A stretch of 7,194 nucleotides of DNA, taken from NCBI GenBank assembly GCA_026996935.1, contig JALWJW010000062.1, positions 1-7,194 of the forward strand. Direction: 5' to 3'. Position numbers and translations under genes: made by a program. Of this stretch, positions 1 through 5,129 are shown in pieces. Each line of letters starts with the position of its first letter. The stretch's first letter is position 1. The DNA is from Hyphomicrobiales bacterium. GTDB taxonomy: Bacteria > Pseudomonadota > Alphaproteobacteria > Rhizobiales > Aestuariivirgaceae. Below the pieces are notes generated by a model. That model was not told the DNA's origin. It searched no databases and was given only the letters and a program-made list of their open reading frames with translations.

Positions 1-2
1 GT

Positions 3-206
3 CATGATGTTATATATGACATTCCAGACGGCATTACGGTTGTCACACCCAAGCCAACAGAAATTGTTGTCAGCGGGATTGATAAACAACAAGTTGGTCA
101 AGTTGCTGCGGAAATCCGTGAATGGCGTAAACCTGAGCCTTATAAAGGCAAAGGTATTAAATACGCTGATGAGTATATCTTCCGTAAGGAAGGCAAGAAG
201 AAATAA
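3..206 (+). CDS. rplF: 50S ribosomal protein L6, C-terminal part (5' end outside window)
   Basis: Only the last 67 residues are present; the first two bases of the window belong to the preceding codon. L6 binds 23S rRNA near the factor-binding region of the 50S subunit. The visible part is the second L6 domain: a stretch with TPKPTEIVVSGIDKQQVGQ, then the L6 signature region AAEIRxWRxPEPYKGKGIKY, and the usual lysine-rich end (RKEGKKK). The reading frame is open from the first base to a TAA at 204-206. It is followed after 39 bases by rplR, the order expected in the spc operon. Nothing looks broken; the truncation is only the window edge. Identification rests on family sequence recognition and synteny and is very secure. 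Confidence 0.96.
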   Translation, partial: HDVIYDIPDGITVVTPKPTEIVVSGIDKQQVGQVAAEIREWRKPEPYKGKGIKYADEYIFRKEGKKK

Positions 207-245
207 GTTCGCTAAAACGGATTTGAATCGAAGGACACTAGACAA

Positions 246-611
246 ATGGCTGATAAAAATAAAGTCATGGCACGGCGCAAGGCACGAATTCGTCGCGCGC
301 TTAAAAAGAATAATGAGATGGGACGGCCTCGGTTGTCTGTATTTCGTTCGTCTAAAAATATCTATGCTCAAATTATCGATGATAAGAACGGTGTGACTGT
401 TGCCAGCGCATCTAGCATGGAAAAAGATCTTAAAAAGTCTTTGAAAACAGGTGCTGATAAGGATGCCGCAACAGCAATTGGTAAATTGGTTGCCGAACGC
501 GCTGTTAAAGCCGGTATCACAGATGTTGTTTTCGACCGTGGTCCATATATCTATCATGGCCGCGTAAAAGCATTAGCAGAAGCAGCCCGCGAAGGCGGTT
601 TAAGCTTCTAA
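246..611 (+). CDS. rplR: 50S ribosomal protein L18
   Basis: Encodes 121 residues, the normal length for bacterial L18, which binds 5S rRNA and helps place it in the central protuberance of the 50S subunit. The N-terminus is short and basic (MADKNKVMARRKARIRRALKK), as usual for the flexible RNA-binding tail. The core follows: RPRLSVFRSSKNIYAQIIDD at about residues 28-47, then AAxxxGKLVAERA around 76-88, and the C-terminal signature VVFDRGPYIYHGRVKALAEAAREGG. The ATG at 246 is supported by AAGGA at 231-235, ten bases upstream. It lies between rplF and rpsE on the same strand with short gaps, so it is probably co-transcribed with them. No unusual features. Confidence 0.97.
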   Translation: MADKNKVMARRKARIRRALKKNNEMGRPRLSVFRSSKNIYAQIIDDKNGVTVASASSMEKDLKKSLKTGADKDAATAIGKLVAERAVKAGITDVVFDRGPYIYHGRVKALAEAAREGGLSF

Positions 612-655
612 TACAAACGAATTAATTTGATTATGAAGAGACGGGTGATAAGCCA

Positions 656-1198
656 ATGAGTAATCGGGATCGTGACGATCGAGACAGTGAATTTGTAGAC
701 CGCTTGGTCCACATTAACCGCGTTGCTAAAGTTGTAAAAGGCGGCCGTCGGTTTGCATTTGCGGCATTGGTGGTGATTGGTGACCAAAAAGGCCGTGCCG
801 GCTTTGGTCATGGTAAAGCACGTGAAGTGCCAGAAGCCATTCGCAAAGCAACAGAGGCAGCAAAGCGCGAAATGATCCGCGTTCCATTGCGCGAGGGACG
901 TACCCTTCATCATGATGTTCATGGACGTCACGGTGCAGGTAAAGTGGTTCTTCGTTCAGCGCCTCCTGGTACTGGTATTATTGCCGGTGGTCCGATGCGT
1001 GCTGTTTTTGAAACCCTTGGCATTCAGGATATTGTGGCCAAATCAATCGGGTCTTCAAATCCGTATAACATGATCCGCGCAACTTTTGATGCGTTGAAAA
1101 ATGAAACAAGCCCACGTGCTGTTGCAGCACGCCGCGGTAAAAAAGTTAGTGATATTACGGCGCGTCGCCGTGCTGCCACTAACGAAAGTGAAGTTTAA
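656..1198 (+). CDS. rpsE: 30S ribosomal protein S5
   Basis: Encodes 180 residues of S5, a small-subunit protein near the decoding centre and mRNA entry that affects translational accuracy. The dsRBD-like N-terminal domain begins with FVDRLVHINRVAKVVKGGRR (about residues 13-32) and continues through FAALVVIGDQKGRAGFGHGKAREVPEAI; the C-terminal domain has PPGTGIIAGGPMRAVFETLGI and ends in a basic tail. The start is the only in-frame ATG giving the expected N-terminus. Its Shine-Dalgarno is poor: the best candidate, GAAGAG at 635-640, is 15 bases away. The extreme N-terminus is charged (SNRDRDDRDSEF). The gene sits 44 bases after rplR and 32 bases before rpmD. Confidence 0.97.
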   Translation: MSNRDRDDRDSEFVDRLVHINRVAKVVKGGRRFAFAALVVIGDQKGRAGFGHGKAREVPEAIRKATEAAKREMIRVPLREGRTLHHDVHGRHGAGKVVLRSAPPGTGIIAGGPMRAVFETLGIQDIVAKSIGSSNPYNMIRATFDALKNETSPRAVAARRGKKVSDITARRRAATNESEV

Positions 1199-1230
1199 TT
1201 ACTTTACGAATTTGAATTAAGGACAAGAAG

Positions 1231-1422
1231 ATGGCTAAAGAGAGCACCGTTACTGTTGAACAAACTGGTAGTGCAATTCGTCGTCCAGCCGACCAGCGCG
1301 CGACGCTTATTGGCTTGGGTTTGAATAAAATGCACCGTCGTCGGACGTTGAAAGATACACCAGAAGTTCGTGGTATGATTCGTAAGGTTGCGCACCTTGT
1401 CACAATTGTAGACGAATCTTAA
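1231..1422 (+). CDS. rpmD: 50S ribosomal protein L30
   Basis: Encodes 63 residues, the normal size of the short bacterial L30, which packs on 23S rRNA in the 50S subunit. The sequence contains VEQTGSAIRRPADQRATLIG (about residues 8-27) followed by LGLNKMHRRRTLKDTPEVRG and ends HLVTIVDES, which is the complete L30 fold pattern (two strands flanking a basic loop). The ATG at 1231 has AAGGA at 1219-1223, seven bases upstream. Gene order rpsE-rpmD-rplO is the standard spc order. Two overlapping minus-strand open frames over this gene are shadows. Confidence 0.96.
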   Translation: MAKESTVTVEQTGSAIRRPADQRATLIGLGLNKMHRRRTLKDTPEVRGMIRKVAHLVTIVDES

Positions 1423-1441
1423 TATTGAATTTTGAATTAAA

Positions 1442-1448
1442 AAGTGAG
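1442..1448 (+). promoter_or_regulatory. Probable rplO ribosome binding site deciding the start
   Basis: AAGTGAG lies seven bases before ATG 1456 and is the best available purine-rich match. The alternative GTG start at 1444 is part of this same motif and is itself preceded only by an AT-rich run, so the motif argues for the ATG. The match to a consensus site is moderate. Confidence 0.5.
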
Positions 1449-1455
1449 CAAGGCC

Positions 1456-1941
1456 ATGAGGCTTAATGAATTAGCAGATAATGCAGGCGCCCGTAAGGAA
1501 CGTAAACGTGTTGGACGTGGTATCGGTTCTGGTCTGGGTAAAACTGGCGGCCGTGGTGTTAAAGGTCAAAAGTCACGTTCAGGTGTAGCGATCAAAGGTT
1601 TTGAAGGCGGTCAGATGCCAATTTACCGTCGTTTGCCAAAACGTGGTTTTAACAACCCTAACGCCAAACGTTTTAATGTTGTGAATTTGGGTCGTATACA
1701 GACTGCAATTGATGAAAAGAAACTTGACGCTAAAAAACCAATTACTGCAGAAGTGCTATCTAAAGCGGGTTTGATTAATAAGCCCTGGGATGGTGTTCGG
1801 TTGCTGGGAAAAGGTGAGATTACGGCAAAAGTGGCTTTCGAAGTCAATCATGCTTCAAAATCTGCTCTTCAAGCAGTTGAAAAAGCTGGCGGTAGTGTTA
1901 CGATCGTTGAGCTTAAAAAAGCTGAAGACGATAAATCTTAA
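1456..1941 (+). CDS. rplO: 50S ribosomal protein L15
   Basis: Encodes 161 residues of L15, a 23S rRNA-binding protein important in late 50S assembly. From ATG 1456 the protein begins MRLNELADNAGARKERKR, matching the usual L15 N-terminus (M-K/R-LNEL). The glycine- and basic-rich extended arm follows: VGRGIGSGLGKTGGRGVKGQ, then KSRSGVAIKGFEGGQMPIYR and LPKRGFNN. The C-terminal globular domain includes the late L15 signature around KSALQAVEKAGGSVTIVE. The frame is open four codons further, to a GTG at 1444, but that start has no ribosome binding site and adds residues not usual in the family, so 1456 is preferred. secY follows after 85 bases. Confidence 0.95.
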   Translation: MRLNELADNAGARKERKRVGRGIGSGLGKTGGRGVKGQKSRSGVAIKGFEGGQMPIYRRLPKRGFNNPNAKRFNVVNLGRIQTAIDEKKLDAKKPITAEVLSKAGLINKPWDGVRLLGKGEITAKVAFEVNHASKSALQAVEKAGGSVTIVELKKAEDDKS

Positions 1942-1981
1942 AGGCCCTGATATAGGATAGAGTTGTTATTTAGAATTTGTT

Positions 1982-1993
1982 TCCCATATGGGA
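1982..1993. repeat. 12-bp perfect palindrome in the secY leader
   Basis: TCCCATATGGGA reads the same on both strands. It lies in the 85-base gap between rplO and secY, 33 bases before the secY start. It has no T-run behind it, so it is not an intrinsic terminator, and as RNA it would form only a tight hairpin with a small loop. A protein-binding site or chance occurrence are both possible; the sequence itself only shows the symmetry. Confidence 0.5.
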
Positions 1994-2026
1994 TTAATCA
2001 AATAGCGACTTGAGAAGGATAAAAAC

Positions 2027-3397
2027 ATGGCATCTGCTGCAGAACAAATGGCCGCCAACTTTAACCTTTCTTCATTGGGAAAAGCTGAAGAATTAAAGAA
2101 ACGCATCTGGTTTACACTGGGTGCGTTAATTGTTTATCGGCTTGGTACTTATATTCCAATGCCAGGAATTGATGCGGTTGCCTTAAATCAGGTTGTACAA
2201 CAACAATCTTCAGGTATTTTGGGTTGGATTAACTCACTTGGTGGTGGTGCTCTTGGTCGTATGGCTATTTTTGCGCTTAACATCATGCCGTATATTTCGG
2301 CATCTATTATCATGCAGTTGATGACCACTGTTTCACCTCATCTTGAACAACTCAAGAAAGAGGGTGAGCAGGGCCGTAAGAAAATGAACCAGTATACCCG
2401 TTATGGCACGGTTCTTCTGGCAGCGCTTCAGGCTTATGGTATCGCGGTTGGTCTTGAGGGGCAAACTGGTGTTGTTCACGATCCGGGGATGTTTTTCCGT
2501 ATAAGTGCAGTGATCACTTTGACAGGTGGTACTGTTTTTTTGATGTGGCTTGGTGAGCAAATTACAGCTCGTGGTATTGGTAACGGTATTTCTCTAATTA
2601 TCTTTGCTGGCATTGTTTCCGGATTGCCTCAGGCGATCATCGGCACATTGGAGCTGGGGCGTACCGGGCAACTATCAACCTTCATTATTCTCGGTATCAT
2701 TGTAATGGTATTGGTTGTGATTGCTTTGGTTATTTTCTTTGAACGTGCGCAACGCAAGCTTAGTGTTCAATATCCTAAACGTCAGCAGGGCAATAAGGTT
2801 TTTCAGGGCGAGAAATCACATTTGCCATTGAAGCTGAATACGGCTGGCGTTATCCCGCCGATTTTTGCCTCGTCTTTGTTATTATTGCCGATTACAGTGG
2901 CAAACTTTTCTCAAGGTGCCGGCGGCTGGCTGGGGTATATCACGACCATGCTCGGGCGTGGACAGCCATTGTTCCTGTTCTTTTATGTGGCAATGATTAT
3001 TTTCTTTGCGTTCTTTTACACCGCGATTATGTTCAACCCCAAAGAAACCGCTGATAATCTCAAAAAAGCAGGTGGATTTATTCCCGGCATTCGCCCTGGC
3101 GAACGCACAGCGGAATATATTGATTATGTGTTGACGCGTATTACTGTAGTAGGTTCGCTTTATCTTGCGGCAATTTGTTTGTTGCCTGAAATATTAACCA
3201 CTCAAGCAGGGTTGCCATTCTTCTTTGGCGGTACATCTTTGCTCATTGTTGTTTCTGTGACGATGGATACGGTTGCTCAAGTGCAAAGTCATTTACTTGC
3301 CCAGCAATATGATAGTTTAATTCAGAAATCCAAATTGCGGGGCGGTAAGGGTAAGAAAGCCAAACGCTCACGATCAACACATCGCGGAAGATTGTAG
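2027..3397 (+). CDS. secY: Preprotein translocase subunit SecY
   Basis: Encodes 456 residues of SecY, the channel-forming inner-membrane subunit of the SecYEG translocon that moves unfolded proteins to the periplasm and inserts membrane proteins. Ten hydrophobic segments can be traced, for example about residues 28-47, 77-100, 124-142, 158-177, 187-205, 218-237, 273-293, 314-335, 372-390 and 398-418. Family marks include the N-terminal region YRLGTYIPMPGID, the plug and TM2 region around GGGALGRMAIFALNIMPYIS, and the cytoplasmic C5 loop GFIPGIRPGERTAEYI (about 350-365) that contacts SecA and the ribosome. GAGAAGGA at 2012-2019 supports the ATG. The C-terminal tail after about residue 436 is strongly basic (KGKKAKRSRS). 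adk begins one base after the stop. Confidence 0.98.
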   Translation: MASAAEQMAANFNLSSLGKAEELKKRIWFTLGALIVYRLGTYIPMPGIDAVALNQVVQQQSSGILGWINSLGGGALGRMAIFALNIMPYISASIIMQLMTTVSPHLEQLKKEGEQGRKKMNQYTRYGTVLLAALQAYGIAVGLEGQTGVVHDPGMFFRISAVITLTGGTVFLMWLGEQITARGIGNGISLIIFAGIVSGLPQAIIGTLELGRTGQLSTFIILGIIVMVLVVIALVIFFERAQRKLSVQYPKRQQGNKVFQGEKSHLPLKLNTAGVIPPIFASSLLLLPITVANFSQGAGGWLGYITTMLGRGQPLFLFFYVAMIIFFAFFYTAIMFNPKETADNLKKAGGFIPGIRPGERTAEYIDYVLTRITVVGSLYLAAICLLPEILTTQAGLPFFFGGTSLLIVVSVTMDTVAQVQSHLLAQQYDSLIQKSKLRGGKGKKAKRSRSTHRGRL

Positions 3398-3398
3398 A

Positions 3399-4055
3399 AT
3401 GAACATAATTCTTCTTGGGCCTCCTGGTGCAGGGAAGGGAACTCAAGCGAAGAATCTGGAGCTGTCTAAGGGTCTCGTGCATTTATCGACCGGTGATATG
3501 CTCAGAACGGCAGCAAAAAACAAAACACCGTGTGGTTTAGAAGCTAAAAAGCTTATGGATCGTGGTGAATTGGTTTCAGATTTTGTTGTGATGGAAATTG
3601 TATCCGAGCGTCTTGATGAAAAAGATGCACGTGGTGGTTTTATCCTTGACGGTGTACCGCGAAATGTTGTTCAGGCTCATATGCTTGATGATGCGTTAGC
3701 GGAAAAAGGTCTGGCGATTGATTGCGTTGTTGAGATTGTTGCCGATGATGAAGCGCTTGTTGAGCGGATTGGTGGGCGTTTTGCCTGTGCAAGCTGTGGC
3801 AAGGGCTATCATAAGGAATTTAAAACACCTAAAGTTGAAGGTGTTTGCGATAAATGCGGCGGAACAGAATTTTCTGTTCGTGCTGATGATACACCCGATA
3901 CGGTTCGTAACCGGTTGGGTGTATATCATAAGAAGACAGAACCTCTTGTTCATTACTATGAAAAACAAGGGATTTTGAAGAAAGTTGATGGTATGGCGGA
4001 CATTAATACTGTTGCCAGCCAGATAGAAAGTGCAATTGAAGGGTGTGACAAGTAG
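3399..4055 (+). CDS. adk: Adenylate kinase, zinc-type LID
   Basis: Encodes 218 residues of the long form of adenylate kinase, a cytosolic enzyme converting ATP and AMP to two ADP. The P-loop is GPPGAGKGTQ (residues 7-16); STGDMLR (30-36) carries the AMP-site arginine R36; R88 lies in DGVPR. The LID domain has four cysteines, C130, C133, C150 and C153, in a CxxC...CxxC arrangement expected to bind structural zinc, unlike the E. coli LID. Likely catalytic arginines are R123, R127, R161 and R172. The usual DGFPRT motif reads DGVPRN here. The ATG is one base after the secY stop; GGAAG at 3386-3390, inside the end of secY, is its ribosome binding site, so translation of the two is probably coupled. 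Confidence 0.97.
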   Translation: MNIILLGPPGAGKGTQAKNLELSKGLVHLSTGDMLRTAAKNKTPCGLEAKKLMDRGELVSDFVVMEIVSERLDEKDARGGFILDGVPRNVVQAHMLDDALAEKGLAIDCVVEIVADDEALVERIGGRFACASCGKGYHKEFKTPKVEGVCDKCGGTEFSVRADDTPDTVRNRLGVYHKKTEPLVHYYEKQGILKKVDGMADINTVASQIESAIEGCDK

Positions 4056-4072
4056 ATTTAGTGGTTAAATGG

Positions 4073-4101
4073 TTGACGGGGCAGGGAATCTGGCTTAGAA
4101 A
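4073..4101 (+). promoter_or_regulatory. Possible sigma70-type promoter before rpsM
   Basis: TTGACG at 4073-4078 and TAGAAA at 4096-4101 are separated by 17 bases; they match the TTGACA and TATAAT consensus at five and four of six positions. The site is just after the adk stop, in the only large gap within the cluster, so it could give separate control of the rpsM-rpsK-rpoA-rplQ block. A promoter here would make a leader of roughly 155 bases. Recognised by eye only. Confidence 0.4.
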
Positions 4102-4104
4102 CCT

Positions 4105-4120
4105 CAACCAAATCTGGTTG
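4105..4120 (+). other. Small hairpin in the rpsM leader
   Basis: CAACCA and TGGTTG form a perfect 6-bp stem around the loop AATC, followed by TTTC. It lies 50 bases after adk. The stem is short and half A-T, and the T-run is only three bases, so it is at best a weak terminator; it could instead be part of a leader structure. If the promoter at 4073-4101 is real, the hairpin would sit at the very start of that transcript. Confidence 0.4.
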
Positions 4121-4186
4121 TTTCATCTGGCTGTTGTAAACAATGGGGAATTTCCTGTTGCTTTACGGTGGCCACTTGTTATGGAA

Positions 4187-4201
4187 AGGGGTCAAACCCT
4201 T
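4187..4201 (+). other. Second small hairpin in the rpsM leader
   Basis: GGGT (4189-4192) can pair with ACCC (4196-4199), extended outward by a G-U and an A-U pair; an alternative pairing is AAGGG (4186-4190) with CCCTT (4197-4201). It lies about 55 bases upstream of the rpsM ribosome binding site. Function unknown; short enough to be chance. Confidence 0.3.
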
Positions 4202-4253
4202 AGATGCAAGCAGAATTTGTTTAGGATTAACATCGCAATTTGCGAATTGAATT

Positions 4254-4258
4254 AGGAG
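4254..4258 (+). promoter_or_regulatory. rpsM ribosome binding site deciding a GTG start
   Basis: AGGAG lies seven bases before GTG 4266 but only two bases before the out-of-frame ATG at 4261. The spacing strongly favours the GTG, which also gives the exact S13 N-terminus. Confidence 0.85.
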
Positions 4259-4265
4259 AGATGGC

Positions 4266-4634
4266 GTGGCCCGTATTGCAGGCGTCAATATTCCAACTAA
4301 TAAGCGTGTTCTTATCGCGCTACAATATATCCACGGAATTGGCCCAGCCAAAGCTTTGGAAGTTTGTAAAAAAGTTGATATTGACCTATCCCGTCGAGTA
4401 AATGAGTTGTCTGATGCAGAAGTTATTCGCATGCGCGAAGTGATTGACTCAGATATGATTGTTGAAGGTGATTTGCGTCGTGAAAAGGCAATGAACATCA
4501 AACGGTTGATGGACCTTGGTTGTTATCGTGGTTTGCGCCATCGTCGTGGTTTGCCGGTTCGTGGCCAACGCACTCATACCAATGCTCGTACTCGTAAAGG
4601 CCCTGCTAAGGCCATTGCTGGTAAGAAGAAATAA
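4266..4634 (+). CDS. rpsM: 30S ribosomal protein S13
   Basis: Encodes 122 residues of S13, in the head of the 30S subunit, where it touches 16S rRNA, the P-site tRNA and the intersubunit bridge to L5. Family marks run the whole length: MARIAGVNIPTNKRVLIALQ, the helix-hairpin-helix-like YIHGIGPAKALEV (about 22-34), LRREKAMNIKRLMDLGCYRG, and the C-terminal basic signature RGLPVRGQRTHTNARTRKGP ending in AGKKK. The start is GTG; a TGA a few codons upstream (4248-4250) rules out a longer form. An ATG five bases before the GTG is in another frame. rpsK follows after 25 bases. In many gammaproteobacteria rpmJ precedes this gene; here it does not. Confidence 0.97.
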   Translation: MARIAGVNIPTNKRVLIALQYIHGIGPAKALEVCKKVDIDLSRRVNELSDAEVIRMREVIDSDMIVEGDLRREKAMNIKRLMDLGCYRGLRHRRGLPVRGQRTHTNARTRKGPAKAIAGKKK

Positions 4635-4659
4635 TTTTTAAAGTCTGGAACTGAATATT

Positions 4660-5049
4660 ATGGCGAAAGATCCGTCACGTACACGTCGTAGAGAGCGTAA
4701 AAACATCTCTTCAGGTGTGGTTCACGTAAACTCTACATTCAACAATACTATGATTACTTTTACCGATGTTCAAGGTAATGCGATTTCATGGTCATCTGCT
4801 GGTAAAATGGGCTTTAAAGGCTCTCGTAAGTCAACTCCGTTTGCGGCGCAAATGGCGGCTGATGATGCGTGTAAAGCGGCAATGGAACACGGTATGAAAA
4901 CTGTTGAAGTTGAAGTGTGTGGCCCAGGTTCAGGTCGTGAATCAGCGCTTCGTGCGATTCAGGCCCTTGGGGTTGTTGTTACATCAATTCGTGATGTGTC
5001 ACCAATTCCACACAATGGTGTGCGTCCTCCTAAGCGTCGTCGCGTATAA
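4660..5049 (+). CDS. rpsK: 30S ribosomal protein S11
   Basis: Encodes 129 residues of S11, a platform protein of the 30S subunit near the mRNA exit and the E site. Recognisable parts are the basic N-terminus (RTRRRERKNI), GVVHVNSTFNNTMITFTDVQ (about 19-38), SWSSAGKMGFKGSRKSTPFA, the conserved GPGSGRESALRAIQALG region (about 88-104), and the C-terminal DVSPIPHNGVRPPKRRRV that is nearly invariant in S11. The Shine-Dalgarno is weak (TGGAA at 4646-4650, nine bases upstream), and the gap to rpsM is only 25 bases, so ribosomes may carry over from rpsM. In E. coli rpsD follows; here an 80-base gap leads straight to rpoA. Confidence 0.97.
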   Translation: MAKDPSRTRRRERKNISSGVVHVNSTFNNTMITFTDVQGNAISWSSAGKMGFKGSRKSTPFAAQMAADDACKAAMEHGMKTVEVEVCGPGSGRESALRAIQALGVVVTSIRDVSPIPHNGVRPPKRRRV

Positions 5050-5081
5050 GACGGGTTTTGGTCCTTTTGTAGGTTTTAATA

Positions 5082-5116
5082 AGTGGGCGTTTGTGGCTTT
5101 GTGCCGCCAGCCCACT
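5082..5116 (+). other. Strong hairpin directly before the rpoA ribosome binding site
   Basis: AGTGGGC (5082-5088) is a perfect inverted repeat of GCCCACT (5110-5116). Inside, TGGC (5094-5097) can pair with GCCA (5106-5109), giving an 11-bp stem with a five-base bulge on one side and an eight-base loop; a competing inner stem is GTGGC with GCCGC. The stem ends one base before the rpoA Shine-Dalgarno AAGGAAG at 5118. There is no T-run after it, so it is not a classical terminator. A role in RNA stability, processing or rpoA translation is inference. Confidence 0.6.
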
Positions 5117-5117
5117 C

Positions 5118-5124
5118 AAGGAAG
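5118..5124 (+). promoter_or_regulatory. rpoA ribosome binding site deciding the start
   Basis: AAGGAAG ends five bases before ATG 5130. The frame is open upstream to a TTG at 5091, but that would place the binding site and the hairpin inside the coding region and add 13 residues foreign to the family, so ATG 5130 is chosen. Confidence 0.9.
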
Positions 5125-5129
5125 CAAAA

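Noticed and set aside
608..931. Minus-strand 107-codon open frame over the start of rpsE
   Set aside because: Antisense to S5 with an odd Cys/Phe/His-rich product; explained by codon bias of rpsE.
1444..1455. GTG start giving L15 four extra residues
   Set aside because: No ribosome binding site before the GTG; ATG 1456 gives the standard L15 N-terminus.
4163..4501. Minus-strand 112-codon open frame over the rpsM leader and rpsM
   Set aside because: Mostly antisense to S13; no start signals or similarity that I recognise.
192..4634. Near-identical 15-base ends of rplF (192-206) and rpsM (4620-4634)
   Set aside because: Both genes simply end in the codons for GKKK and TAA; lysine-rich tails are common in ribosomal proteins.
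5091..5129. 13-codon upstream extension of rpoA from a TTG start
   Set aside because: It would run through the hairpin and the good AAGGAAG binding site, and the added residues do not fit RpoA N-termini.
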